In this document: positions 44,524-53,725 of the stretch, one piece after another | Layout of the letters: every line of letters starts with the position of its first letter | Numbering within the stretch: position 1 is the first letter of the stretch | From: Streptomyces katrae | GTDB lineage: Bacteria > Actinomycetota > Actinomycetes > Streptomycetales > Streptomycetaceae | Direction of reading: 5' to 3' | Assembly: GCF_002028425.1 (NCBI RefSeq) | Contig: NZ_CP020042.1 | Span: forward strand, 3,534,001-3,598,000 | Length of the DNA stretch: 64,000 bases | Program-made: the position numbers and the translations under genes | The notes under the pieces: generated by a model | The model's database searches: none | What the model was told of the DNA's origin: nothing | What the model saw: the letters and a program-made list of their open reading frames with translations, nothing else

Positions 44524-45870
44524 TCAGGAGTTCGGGGCGGCGTCGCCGCCGGGCTGCGGAGCGGTGGTGTAGGTGCCGCGCGAGACCCGCAGCAGCCGGC
44601 CCGACTTGACCATGGCGGACAGGGCGTTGCTGACCGTCTTGCCCGCGTCCGGGTACGCCCCCGGGGGCAGGACCGCCACCACGTCGCGTCCGGTGAAGTG
44701 CCCGGGGAAGGAGGCCACCGCCGCCTCCACGGCCCGGCGCAGGCTGGGGGCGCCGGCGGTGGCCGCGAAGGACCTGGGGTGGGCCTCGCGCACGGCCTCG
44801 TGGCCGCCGTGCTCCTGGCTGCGGGGGACGAGCGGCTCGTACCGCTCCAGCTGGGCCGCGAGCTCGCGCCCGGCCTCCCGTACGGCCGCCAGCTCCCGGG
44901 CGTGCGGGACGGCGGCGTCGGCGGCGGGGACGAGCAGCCCGGTGATGGCCTCGACCCGGTGCAGGGAGTCGGCGAGGCGGCGCAGCAGGGGTTCGAAGAT
45001 GTCCTGGCGCAGGGCCGCGACGGGGTCGCAGGTGGCGAGCTCGACGCTCACGGACGCGGTCAGCCCGTCGCCGTCCCCGACCTCGTACGGGCCCTCGTCG
45101 TCGGCGGCCGCGCGCCAGGCCTCCAGGCTCAGGCGGGTCCGGCTGACGGCGGCGAGGAGCTCGGGCGCGGGGGCGGCGGACGGGGTGAGCGCGAGCATGC
45201 CGGCAAGCTGCTCGGCGACCTTGAGTATGCGGAGCGTGGCGCGCGCCAGCGGACCGAGCACGGTCTTCTGTATGGCCAGTGCGGGATCACCGAGCGAGAA
45301 GGTGATCCGTTCTCCCGACAGGGCCGGAGCGCCCATCTTCGTTACCTCGTCCGTGTCGGCGCGCTGTCGGCGGTTTTCGGGGAAGAGCGGCGCCGGATCC
45401 TGCCGGGGGGCGGGCACCGGCTCCCGTCCGGAACCGAACGACCGGCGCGTGCGGTGCTCCTGGAGGGCGCTGAACGCGTCGAGCACGGCGGCGGCCTCGA
45501 CCGCCTCCTCGCGCCCGCCTCCGGCGGAAGCGGAGGCGGTCAGCCGCCCCCGCGCGTCGCCGATGTGCAGGAACCTGCGGATCCAGCGCCGGTCCTGCTC
45601 GGTGGTGGCGGCGGCGTAACCGCCCGGGTCGGAGCGCACGACGGAGTCCTGGAGGCATTCCGCCCACAGGGGGCAGGAGAAACAGAGCTGCCGGGCGGCA
45701 TGGGTGAGGGCCTGGCTCCTGCGCGTCCGGAAGGGCAGTTCGGGCGCACCCGCGGGCGGGTGTTCCAGCAGCGGCTCCGCGAAGATGTCGGGCCGGCGCT
45801 GGCACGGCAGGAGCGTCGTCGTGGCCGGCACCGTCGATGCCGGCCGGGTTCTCAGTGCTGTCTTCGCCAT
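44524..45870 (-). CDS. WhiB-like iron-sulfur/winged-helix fusion regulator
   Basis: 448 residues from ATG 45870 (MAKTALRTRP). The N-terminal domain is WhiB-like: Cys23, Cys63, Cys66 and Cys72 (CFSCPLWAEC), then GGYAAATTEQDRRW as a loose form of the Wbl turn. The first two cysteines are about 40 residues apart, longer than in most Wbl proteins. A long helical middle region follows (~220-360), and a winged-helix-like end (HFTGRDVVAVLPPGAYPDAG, KTVSNALSAMVKSGRLLRVSRG). Probably an Fe-S sensing transcription factor; the fusion is unusual. Heads a small minus-strand operon. Confidence 0.75.
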   Translation of the reverse strand: MAKTALRTRPASTVPATTTLLPCQRRPDIFAEPLLEHPPAGAPELPFRTRRSQALTHAARQLCFSCPLWAECLQDSVVRSDPGGYAAATTEQDRRWIRRFLHIGDARGRLTASASAGGGREEAVEAAAVLDAFSALQEHRTRRSFGSGREPVPAPRQDPAPLFPENRRQRADTDEVTKMGAPALSGERITFSLGDPALAIQKTVLGPLARATLRILKVAEQLAGMLALTPSAAPAPELLAAVSRTRLSLEAWRAAADDEGPYEVGDGDGLTASVSVELATCDPVAALRQDIFEPLLRRLADSLHRVEAITGLLVPAADAAVPHARELAAVREAGRELAAQLERYEPLVPRSQEHGGHEAVREAHPRSFAATAGAPSLRRAVEAAVASFPGHFTGRDVVAVLPPGAYPDAGKTVSNALSAMVKSGRLLRVSRGTYTTAPQPGGDAAPNS

Positions 45871-45994
45871 GGAAGAAGTCCCCCGATGTTTTCTGTAACC
45901 AACCGGGACTCTAGAACAGGCGAATTGGCAGCGGCAAAGCCGTCCCATCTGCTGTGTACGGCTTATTACACAACGGAACTGACGCGGCACCATT

Positions 45995-46612
45995 TCACCG
46001 CGCATCCGTGTCAGCGACTGCCATAACCCGGCGCAGGTTCCGCCGCTTGGTGCCGCGTTCGCTCCCGCTCACACCTCCGGCGCGCCGGCTGCGCAACGCC
46101 AAGGTCCCGACGGTGCAAAGGAATCCAAGGGGAACTCCGAAGAGCGGGGCGAACATTCCGACCCCGGCGGCAGCGATCAGCAGCCCGTCGGCCAGCACCA
46201 CGGTGACACCGCGTCGGCCGCGCGGCCGCTTGAGCATCCAGGCGCCCAGCAGGGCCATCCCGGAGAGCGCCCAGTAGCCGAAGACCGCCTGCCCGCTGAG
46301 CAGCCCGCCGGCCGAGCCGCGCGCGATGTCGCCCGCGGCCGCCAGATAGCCGGTCATGGCGGCGGTGACGGCCGTCGAGCCGAGCGCGAGCAGCAGCTGG
46401 CCGCGCCGGCGCAGCAGCCAGAGGATGCCCGCGAGGACGATCAGCGCGCACACCGCGATGAACGACGCCATGCCGGTGGAGGCCAGCACGAACAGCGTGT
46501 AGGCGGCCGCCAGCCCGAGGACGAGCCGGGGCAGCATCCGCACGGCCCATGCGTCGTCCCGCTCCTGGCGGAGCAGCCGGCGGACGGAGTCGAGGGAGGG
46601 GCGAGGGGTCAT
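45995..46612 (-). CDS. Hypothetical membrane protein
   Basis: 205 residues with about six membrane helices grouped as three pairs (RLVLGLAAAYTLFVLASTGM, FIAVCALIVLAGILWLLRRR, and others). Positively charged both ends. No recognised family. Between the WhiB-like gene and the secretion cluster, same strand as both. Confidence 0.7.
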   Translation of the reverse strand: MTPRPSLDSVRRLLRQERDDAWAVRMLPRLVLGLAAAYTLFVLASTGMASFIAVCALIVLAGILWLLRRRGQLLLALGSTAVTAAMTGYLAAAGDIARGSAGGLLSGQAVFGYWALSGMALLGAWMLKRPRGRRGVTVVLADGLLIAAAGVGMFAPLFGVPLGFLCTVGTLALRSRRAGGVSGSERGTKRRNLRRVMAVADTDAR

Positions 46613-46705
46613 GGGCCGTCCATACCTGTTGCGGGCGTTCGGGGAGTGAGGGGCGCCCCCCTGCGGGGCCGGCGCCGGGGGCGGCGAGCTCCTGCGGCGG
46701 GGCCG

Positions 46706-46725
46706 GCGATGGCGCTCGCCATCGC
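46706..46725 (-). terminator. Hairpin after the VirB6-like gene
   Basis: GCGATGGC-GCTC-GCCATCGC, a perfect 8-bp stem with a 4-nt loop, just past the end of the secretion operon on the minus strand. Confidence 0.5.
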
Positions 46726-46735
46726 TCAGGCCCCC

Positions 46736-49084
46736 CTAGCCACCGGACACCCGCCCGCTGTCGCCGTCCCGCGGCGCGGGCGGCGGCGGGGTCCGCGGGT
46801 CGGGCGCGGGCGTCGGCGACTGCTGCCGCACCGGCCCGGGGTCGGGCGCCGGCACACGCGGCTGCTGGCGCACGGGGCCGTTGTCCGGCATGTTGACCCG
46901 GACCCGGGAGGTCTGGGGGTCCTGCTGCGCGGGAACGGCGGGCGCGGAGGCCGGTGCCGGAAGGGGCGGTGCGGGCCGCGGCCGATGCACGTAGGCCGAC
47001 GGCGTACCACCGCCAACGAGACGGCCGCTGCTCTGGGCCTGCTCGGCTTCTGCGGCTTGCCGTTCCTGCTTGGCCTCAACTGCCGCGTACTGCTCGGCGA
47101 GCTGGTCCTTCTGGACGGCTGCGGTCTGGTACTCGGCCTTGCGCTGTTCACGCTTGGAGGGTTGGGAGGTGGAAAGCTTGCCTTCCTTCTGCCACCGGCC
47201 GTCGTTCTTCCTGTTGTCGTAGGTCCGCAGAGCGGCCAGCGTGCCCTTCTTGCCCACCTTCGCCGTGCCGCCGACGACACGGCCCGTCGTCTTCGCGGCG
47301 CCGGCCGCGGCACCAGGGGCGTACTGGGCCAGCTTGCCGCCCACGGTGTTCGCCATGTCCCCGACGCCCAGCGCGTCCTGCGCGCCGGCGATCTGCGGGC
47401 TGTAGGCACCCGACAGCAGCTTCTTCAGCATCATCACGACGGCGACGGTGACCAGGAGCAGCATCAGCAGCTGCATGCCGATGGAGATCTTGGCGGGCAG
47501 GATCATCTGGTAGAGCGCGAGCAGCACGGTCAGGATGACGCCGAAGCCCGCGCGGAGCACGAAGCTGTGGATGAACGTCTGCAGCCAGCCCTTGAGCAGC
47601 TTCTGCTGGGACGGGTGGATGCCCAGCGTGGCGATCAGCGGCAGCATGATGATCATGATCAGCGTCACGGCGTGCCACAGCAGGGTGAGCGCACTCAGCA
47701 CGATCACCATGATGCCGACGATCAGCGCCGCGAACACCGAGTAGACGGCCAGACCCACCCGGGCCCCGGAATTCTTCCCGGCCCATTCGTCGAAGGACAC
47801 CGGGTAGATCCTCTGGTCCTTGAAGTCGTCGGGGTAACCCTTGCCCGGACCGCCCGCCATGTCCTGACGGATGGGCATCCACTCCTTCACTTCCTTGTCC
47901 TTGCTGCTGACCTTCTTCTCCTCACCCTCCCCCCCGGGGAAGGCGTCCTTGTTGGTCACCGACTGCGACACCGCCTGCTTGACCCGGACGTCCTCGCAGC
48001 GTGCGCCCTTGCCGAAGTTGCACGTGGTACCGGCGCTCGCGGGTATGCACGCGCCGCCCTCGATCCGGCCGCCGCCGCTCTTCTTGAAGATGCAGTTCGT
48101 ACCGTGCTCACCGAACTGGCCCAGGGCCCAGGGGCGGAACACGAGGGTGTCGTACATCGAGCAGCTGGATATGCGCAGTCCCCGGTTGTCGGTCCCCTCC
48201 AAGTCGCAGGGAGACTGCGACTTGCCCGCGGCGCCAGAGAGCACCGCCTCGGAGAACAGCGAGTTCGCCTGGGCGATACCCGCGTCCGCCTGGTTGATGA
48301 CGTTGACGTAGTTCCCGCCGGTCAGGAGCGCCACGACGGCGATCGTCGTCAGCGATGCCCAGCCCACGCCCGACCAGGCCTCGCGCATCTCGCCCTTGCG
48401 CCATTTGGCGAACACCCAGAAGCCCGTCAGCGTGATCATGACGGGGACGGCAGGGATGAAGACGTGGTTCTTGATGGTGTCCACGGCGTTGTCGCGACCC
48501 GTGTAGAGACCGCTGAGCGGACTCGGGTTGGACGCCAGCTCCTTGATGGAGATCGCCGAACGGGCCAGGTACTTGGTCCCCATGAAAACCATGTTGGCCA
48601 CACCGTTGTTGATCATGTCCATGATCGAGCAGTGGTCTGCGCCGCTGCCCCTGGTGCCATTGGCGTCAGAGGCGTTGCCCGAACCCCTGAAGGTCATGGA
48701 CCAGTTCATGCCGCGCATGCCGTTGAGTTCGTAGAAGGTGTACCTCTCGGGCGCTTCCGGCATCCTGACCGCGCCGGTGACCATACCCGTCGTGTCGTTG
48801 AGGTTCTTGGCGCGCTTCGACGCGCTCTCCCACTGGTTGACGGCGGGTATGAGGAACTCGCCACTGGCCCCCGGGTTGTCCCGGCTGTAGCTGTCGTCAC
48901 CGGTGAAACTGCAGGCGAAGTCCTCGGCACGCGCCGTACTGGGGACCGCGAGAGACAGGGCGATCAACGCGAGGACGAGGAAGACACCGGCGCGCATGGC
49001 ACGGCCGACACCCCCCGCCCGGTCGCGGAGCGACAGCGTACCGGCGGCGGTTCCGCGTGGTTTGGCGCTACGGCGCACGAACAT
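46736..49084 (-). CDS. VirB6/TrbL-like secretion channel protein
   Basis: 782 residues. Signal-like helix (residues ~30-52, ending in SLAVPSTARA), Cys-rich extracellular part, then several membrane helices between ~190 and ~560 (LAVYSVFAALIVGIMVIVLS, LTLLWHAVTLIMIIMLPLIA, MQLLMLLLVTVAVVMMLKKL). The C-terminus is a long Lys/Gln/Pro-rich cytosolic tail. This is the topology of VirB6/TrbL/TcpH proteins, the inner-membrane channel of type IV secretion. GAAGGAAG precedes the ATG. Last gene of the minus-strand secretion operon. Confidence 0.78.
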   Translation of the reverse strand: MFVRRSAKPRGTAAGTLSLRDRAGGVGRAMRAGVFLVLALIALSLAVPSTARAEDFACSFTGDDSYSRDNPGASGEFLIPAVNQWESASKRAKNLNDTTGMVTGAVRMPEAPERYTFYELNGMRGMNWSMTFRGSGNASDANGTRGSGADHCSIMDMINNGVANMVFMGTKYLARSAISIKELASNPSPLSGLYTGRDNAVDTIKNHVFIPAVPVMITLTGFWVFAKWRKGEMREAWSGVGWASLTTIAVVALLTGGNYVNVINQADAGIAQANSLFSEAVLSGAAGKSQSPCDLEGTDNRGLRISSCSMYDTLVFRPWALGQFGEHGTNCIFKKSGGGRIEGGACIPASAGTTCNFGKGARCEDVRVKQAVSQSVTNKDAFPGGEGEEKKVSSKDKEVKEWMPIRQDMAGGPGKGYPDDFKDQRIYPVSFDEWAGKNSGARVGLAVYSVFAALIVGIMVIVLSALTLLWHAVTLIMIIMLPLIATLGIHPSQQKLLKGWLQTFIHSFVLRAGFGVILTVLLALYQMILPAKISIGMQLLMLLLVTVAVVMMLKKLLSGAYSPQIAGAQDALGVGDMANTVGGKLAQYAPGAAAGAAKTTGRVVGGTAKVGKKGTLAALRTYDNRKNDGRWQKEGKLSTSQPSKREQRKAEYQTAAVQKDQLAEQYAAVEAKQERQAAEAEQAQSSGRLVGGGTPSAYVHRPRPAPPLPAPASAPAVPAQQDPQTSRVRVNMPDNGPVRQQPRVPAPDPGPVRQQSPTPAPDPRTPPPPAPRDGDSGRVSGG

Positions 49085-49132
49085 CGGCTTCCTTCGGGAT
49101 TTCCGCGGCAGGGGGACGTGGGAAGTCGGCGG

Positions 49133-49663
49133 CTACGAGCGGACGTAATCCGTCAGGACACAGCCCTCGGCGAGCCCGGCGTGCTTCTTGTAGCCACCCG
49201 GGATCTCGTACTTGCCCCCGCAGGTCAGGAGGAGCAGCTTGGCGTCCATCAGCTTCTTGACGGTTTCGTCGCCAGCGGGCACGACCGCGAAGTCCTTGCC
49301 GACCAGCGCTTCGTAGTTCTTGCCGGACTGCGCTGCCTTGAGGTTCGCCGCCTGGAACTTCGCCATGTCGGAGATCGACAGCAGTGTGATGACCTGGTGC
49401 GCACCGTCGTCACAGACGGCCCGCTCCTTGATCGACCACTCGGGCTCCTTGGCCTCGTCCGTGAGGATGCCCTCGGTGCCTTCGGCGCTGGTCTTCCGCA
49501 GGTTGGTGCACTGGCCGTGCTGGTTGACGAACTTCTCGACGGCGGCGATGTCACCGGCGGAGGGGAGGCCGAGGCCGTCGTCCTTCGCATCGCTGCCGCA
49601 TCCGGTCAGTGCCACCAGTGCCACGGCGGCGGTCACGGCGGTACGGGTCTTGGTCAGTCGCAC
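49133..49663 (-). CDS. Secretion-cluster lipoprotein
   Basis: 176 residues from GTG 49663, with CCAGGAGA upstream. Lipoprotein signal RTAVTAAVALVALTGCGSD with lipobox LTGC. Mature part has Cys pairs (GQCTNLR, ERAVCDD, LLTCGG, EGCVL). No known family; sits between the VirB4 and VirB6-like genes, so probably an outer-face component of the channel. Confidence 0.75.
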   Translation of the reverse strand: MRLTKTRTAVTAAVALVALTGCGSDAKDDGLGLPSAGDIAAVEKFVNQHGQCTNLRKTSAEGTEGILTDEAKEPEWSIKERAVCDDGAHQVITLLSISDMAKFQAANLKAAQSGKNYEALVGKDFAVVPAGDETVKKLMDAKLLLLTCGGKYEIPGGYKKHAGLAEGCVLTDYVRS

Positions 49664-49715
49664 GGCATTCTCCTGGAGTACGGGTGTGAGGGACTGGCTG
49701 AGCGCGAGGGCGTCG

Positions 49716-52712
49716 CTACCGCGATGCAGCCGGCTCGGCCTCGGCCGGCCGGTCCTCGCGGGCGGCCTCCTGCATGAAGGTCCAGTCCCACACGCTGAGC
49801 GGCGGGTCGGTGGCCTGGCGGCCCGGGCGGGTGGTGCCGTTGGTGTCCGTGGCGGCGAGGATCTCCTGGAAGACCAGGTCCACCGCGACCGTGCCGACCC
49901 GCTTGTCCACGTCCCGCTGGAGGCAGACACCCGTCCGCAGCTCCTGGAGGGCGTTGGACACCTTGGTGTCGCTCTCGGGGCGGCCGAGCAGCGGGGCCAC
50001 CAGCGAGGCCTCCTGGGCGGACTTCTGCTTGAAGGCGAAGACCGTGTGGATCTGGTTGGCGCCACCGCTGCGGGCCTCGGAGTCCTCGATCTGCACGAGG
50101 TCGATGGCCTGCTGGGTGATCAGCACGATCACCGCCAGGTACGAGCGGCCCTGCTTGAGCGCGCGCCGCATCAGGTCGCGGCCGCTCTCGGTCGCGGTGA
50201 CCACGTACGCCTCGTCGACGAACAGCGCCTTGGGCCGCAGCCCGACCTCGCCCGTCACCGGGTTCTTCTCGTAGCCGACGTCGAGCATCTGGCTGCCCAG
50301 CTCCACGACCGCCATCAGCGCGGTGGCCGCCAGCCGCTCGGCCGGGTTCCAGCTGCGCGGGTCGGAGGAGGCCGGGGTCTGGAAGCCGCGCAGGGTGATG
50401 ACCGTACGGCGCTTGCGCATCGCGGACAGGGTCTGCGGGTTCTCCGCGAAGGCCAGGCGCGCGTACGGCAGGGTGCGCAGCTCGGTCAGGAGCATCTGGG
50501 CGAGCTTGAGGTCCTTGACGGCCTCGCGGTCACCGCCCGCCACCGCGTCGTCGTAGGCCCGGACGACCTCGTCGACCACCTGCCACAGGGTCGGCCTGGG
50601 GACCTGGCGCTCGGCGTCGCGCGCGCTCAGCCCCTGCTCGGTGGCCTGGCGGATCGCGGAGTTGTACCAGCCGACCACCGTGGCCATGGCCTCGATGACG
50701 GGCAGGCGCACCCGCTGGTAGTCCTCGTCGCCGAGGAAGCCGCGCAGCATCGTTTCGGCGAGCAGCCGGCCGGAGGGGACGTCACGCGCGACCACCCAGG
50801 GGTCGAGGACGCCGGCCTGGCCCTTGAGGAGGTCGACGACCTCGGTCTCGGCCCAGAACTCCGGGTTGACCGGCTGGAAGCGGCTCTGCGGGGTCCCGAG
50901 GAGGCCCGCCTCGGCGTCGAGGGGGAACTCGGGGTCGTTCACCTGGGACCCGAAGGCCAGGTAGTAGCAGAGCTGGGCGAAGTCGGTCTTGGGGTCGATG
51001 ACCAGGCAGCGCACGCCCGACTCCGACTCCTCGTAGAACTTCTGCAGGGCCAGGGAGGACTTGCCACCGCCGGACGCGCCGACGATGGCCACGCCACCGC
51101 CGTCGTTGCGGGCGGGGCCGACGTGCAGGGAGTAGTGGACCGGGGTCTTGCCGGCCCAGCCGACGAGGTTGCCGACCCAGCCGAGCTGCTTGCCGGACCG
51201 GCGCTCGGGGTTGTCGCCGAGCTCGGTGCCGGCGGTGGGCAGCCCGGCGCCGAGCTGCTCGACCTCCTGGAGGCGCAGGTACGGCGCGATGGGCAGCTTG
51301 GGCGCGTCGCCCGGCAGCTGCGACTGCAGCAGGCGCCACTGCTGGCGGCTCGGCCGCAGCAGGGTGACCTTGAGGTCCTGCTTGAACTGCATCTCCAGGA
51401 CGCGGCGGCGGCGCTCCAGTTCGGCGAGGTCGGGGGCCGAGATGGTGAAGCGGATCTGAGCCTCCATGCCCGGCATCTTGTGCTCCTCCACGTCGTCGAG
51501 GAGGTTCTGGGCACGGGTGACCTGGGCGGCGAGCTGGGTACCGGGGGCACGGCCGGAGTTGGCCATGTCGTTCATCTCGTCGACGAGGTTGCCGCTGATC
51601 TTCTTCGCCCGGTCCTGGAACTTCAGGTACGGGATGAGGGTGAACCGCATGTCGATCTCCACGGGGAAGTCGACGTGCTGCGCCGCGTAGCGGGCCCAGG
51701 CGGTGGACTGCCGGAAGCGGGTCTCGGTGGGCCAGCTCGCCGCGACGAGGGTCGTCGTGTAGCTGGTGTGCCGCTCGCCGGTCATCTCGTCGTACTGGTG
51801 CAGGACGATGTGCGTCTTGCGGTTCTCGCCGGAGAAGTCGACGACCAGGTCGAACTGGTCGGGACCCCAGGCACGGCTGCCGAGCACCGGCTCGGCGGGG
51901 ATCGGCAGGTCGCCGTGGAGCGGCTTGCGGATCAGCCAGACCAGTTCCTCGCGGCTCAGCGGGGTGCCGCCGAGGCCCTCAAGGCTCTCGTGGACCTCAC
52001 GGGCGACCTGGGTCCACTGGGCCAGCAGCTCCGGCGACAGGTACTCGTCGTGCACGCCCGTGGCGCCGGCCGCCGCCGCGTCGGCGGCGTTGCGCACCGA
52101 ACGCGTGACGCCCACCTCCTCGACCGGGTCGTCACCGCCGGGGAGGACTCCGCTGTCGCCGCCGGACTTCCGCTTCATCGAGCCCAGCTTGACCAGCAGG
52201 ACGTTGCGCTCGCGCTGCGCGCCGATGCGCTCCTGGTACTCGGCCTTGCGGAAGTTGTACGCCTTGTAGTTCTCCGTCGGGTCCCAGGCCACGGCGTTGA
52301 GCTGCTCGGCCCAGTCCTGGGCGGTGATCGGCCGGTACACCTTGCGGTAGTGGCACTCGACGTTGCGGTCACCGCGGGCGAGGTTGAGCAGCGCGCGGGC
52401 CGGGGCCTCGGCCATGGCCTGGAGCTCGACCGCGTTGAGGTACTCGTCGATGGCCGTGGGCAGGGCGATGCCCGTCCAGACGGAGTCGCCGTGGACGAAG
52501 ATCATGTCGTCGGCGTACCGGTAGGGCAGCCGCATCTCCTCGCGCCGCTTGGCCTGCGTGGCCTGGCCGCGGGAGGAGGAGCCGCCCGACTTGGCCGGGC
52601 TGCCCGACCCGCCCTTCTTCGCCCCGGCGTTCTTCTTGGACGAAGTGGACGCGAGGATCATGGCGATCAGGAAGAAGGCGACCGCCCCGCCAAAGAAAAT
52701 CAGCACGAACAT
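49716..52712 (-). CDS. VirB4-like type IV secretion ATPase
   Basis: 998 residues. N-terminal membrane helix (FVLIFFGGAVAFFLIAMILA), then a ~500-residue N-domain and the VirB4/TraC ATPase: Walker A GASGGGKSSL at about 543-552, Walker B LFVDEAYVV near 830, and MLRGFLGDEDYQRVRLPVIE in between. VirB4 energises assembly and transport in type IV secretion. Seven nt downstream of the TcpE-like gene. Confidence 0.9.
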   Translation of the reverse strand: MFVLIFFGGAVAFFLIAMILASTSSKKNAGAKKGGSGSPAKSGGSSSRGQATQAKRREEMRLPYRYADDMIFVHGDSVWTGIALPTAIDEYLNAVELQAMAEAPARALLNLARGDRNVECHYRKVYRPITAQDWAEQLNAVAWDPTENYKAYNFRKAEYQERIGAQRERNVLLVKLGSMKRKSGGDSGVLPGGDDPVEEVGVTRSVRNAADAAAAGATGVHDEYLSPELLAQWTQVAREVHESLEGLGGTPLSREELVWLIRKPLHGDLPIPAEPVLGSRAWGPDQFDLVVDFSGENRKTHIVLHQYDEMTGERHTSYTTTLVAASWPTETRFRQSTAWARYAAQHVDFPVEIDMRFTLIPYLKFQDRAKKISGNLVDEMNDMANSGRAPGTQLAAQVTRAQNLLDDVEEHKMPGMEAQIRFTISAPDLAELERRRRVLEMQFKQDLKVTLLRPSRQQWRLLQSQLPGDAPKLPIAPYLRLQEVEQLGAGLPTAGTELGDNPERRSGKQLGWVGNLVGWAGKTPVHYSLHVGPARNDGGGVAIVGASGGGKSSLALQKFYEESESGVRCLVIDPKTDFAQLCYYLAFGSQVNDPEFPLDAEAGLLGTPQSRFQPVNPEFWAETEVVDLLKGQAGVLDPWVVARDVPSGRLLAETMLRGFLGDEDYQRVRLPVIEAMATVVGWYNSAIRQATEQGLSARDAERQVPRPTLWQVVDEVVRAYDDAVAGGDREAVKDLKLAQMLLTELRTLPYARLAFAENPQTLSAMRKRRTVITLRGFQTPASSDPRSWNPAERLAATALMAVVELGSQMLDVGYEKNPVTGEVGLRPKALFVDEAYVVTATESGRDLMRRALKQGRSYLAVIVLITQQAIDLVQIEDSEARSGGANQIHTVFAFKQKSAQEASLVAPLLGRPESDTKVSNALQELRTGVCLQRDVDKRVGTVAVDLVFQEILAATDTNGTTRPGRQATDPPLSVWDWTFMQEAAREDRPAEAEPAASR

Positions 52713-52719
52713 GGAGGAT

Positions 52720-53274
52720 TCACCCTGCGGTCTCGGAGTCTGCGGCCTCGGCGAATGCGCTCGGCGAGGACACGCTCGGGTACGGAGCGGAGGCGGCGTA
52801 CGAAGAGCTGTGCAGGGCCGCCGTCGCGAGCGCCGCGTCGTACTCCTTGTGCCAGCGGGCCGCCTGCGGCTGCCAGAGGATGACCTGCCAGTGCAGCTCT
52901 TCCGGTTCGCGGTCCGCGGCCAGTCCCTGGAGGCGCTTGGGCTGGACCCAGTAGTCGGCCCACACCACGACCTGCTGGCTGAGGGTGAGCGCCGAGGGCA
53001 GCGGCCGGCCCCAGACGAAATACACGCCGACCGGCGGCCCCAGGTAGACGACCGAGGTGATGAGCGACAGGCCCAGGAAGGGCAGGAAGGCCGACAGCGT
53101 CAGCAGCAGCACGAGCCACAGCACGCCGAAGCCGAAAGCCGCGCCCAGGGCGGGCAGGAGCAGACCGGGAAGCGGGATGTTGCCCCAGTTCCAGATCCGC
53201 TTGGGCCGGTTCAGCAGGTCCGTGTGGTCATAGGCGACCATGGGCGCCGGTGCATCCGGCGTCTCCTGCGTCAT
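52720..53274 (-). CDS. TcpE-like membrane protein
   Basis: 184 residues. A short N-terminal stretch DLLNRPKRIWNWGNIPLPGL resembles TcpE of Gram-positive conjugation systems; two close membrane helices at ~33-80 (LLPALGAAFGFGVLWLVLLL and LTLSAFLPFLGLSLITSVVY), then a cytosolic tail. TcpE/PrgI-type proteins are required for the VirB4-associated inner-membrane complex. Function by homology to that layout. Confidence 0.75.
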   Translation of the reverse strand: MTQETPDAPAPMVAYDHTDLLNRPKRIWNWGNIPLPGLLLPALGAAFGFGVLWLVLLLTLSAFLPFLGLSLITSVVYLGPPVGVYFVWGRPLPSALTLSQQVVVWADYWVQPKRLQGLAADREPEELHWQVILWQPQAARWHKEYDAALATAALHSSSYAASAPYPSVSSPSAFAEAADSETAG

Positions 53275-53381
53275 CGGTCGGTCCCCCTCTCTGGCGTGGT
53301 TGCGTGTCGCGCTTCGCGGTCGCGGACGGCACGTCTACGGTCGCGGGCCGCGTTCCGTTCGTCGCGGCCCGTTCCCCTGGA

Positions 53382-53642
53382 TCAGCCCGTGCCGCCGATC
53401 TGCTTGCCGAGGCTGATGAGCATTCCGGCGAGGCCGGCCGCGCCACCGATGATGAAGGCGGCCAGCGCGATCATTCCGAAGCCCTGGAAGGCCTCGCGCA
53501 TGCCGTCACCGCGCTTCATCGACAGCAGCATCCGGATGCCGAGGATGAGGAGGGCGCAGGCCGCGACCGTGCCGCCCAGGCCGGTCAGGATGCCCTGGAT
53601 CGACTTGAACATGCCGTCGAGGGTGGTTGCTGCCAGGATCAT
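53382..53642 (-). CDS. Two-TM pilin-like (VirB2/TcpD-like) protein
   Basis: 86 residues from ATG 53642, with AAGGACAC upstream. Two membrane helices: ILTGLGGTVAACALLILGIR and GMIALAAFIIGGAAGLAGML, joined by a short basic loop (MKRGDG). This is the size and topology of VirB2-type pilin or TcpD subunits. Position between the TcpC-like and TcpE-like genes supports it. Confidence 0.72.
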   Translation of the reverse strand: MILAATTLDGMFKSIQGILTGLGGTVAACALLILGIRMLLSMKRGDGMREAFQGFGMIALAAFIIGGAAGLAGMLISLGKQIGGTG

Positions 53643-53725
53643 GATGTGTCCTTCGTTGTGAGGGGCGTACGGATGGGTGACGCGTCGCGCGGGGCGGCCG
53701 GGACGCCGCCCCGCGGGATGCCGCG

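Noticed and set aside
49320..52883. 1187-residue plus-strand frame
   Set aside because: Antisense to the VirB4-like ATPase, which has clear motifs on the minus strand.
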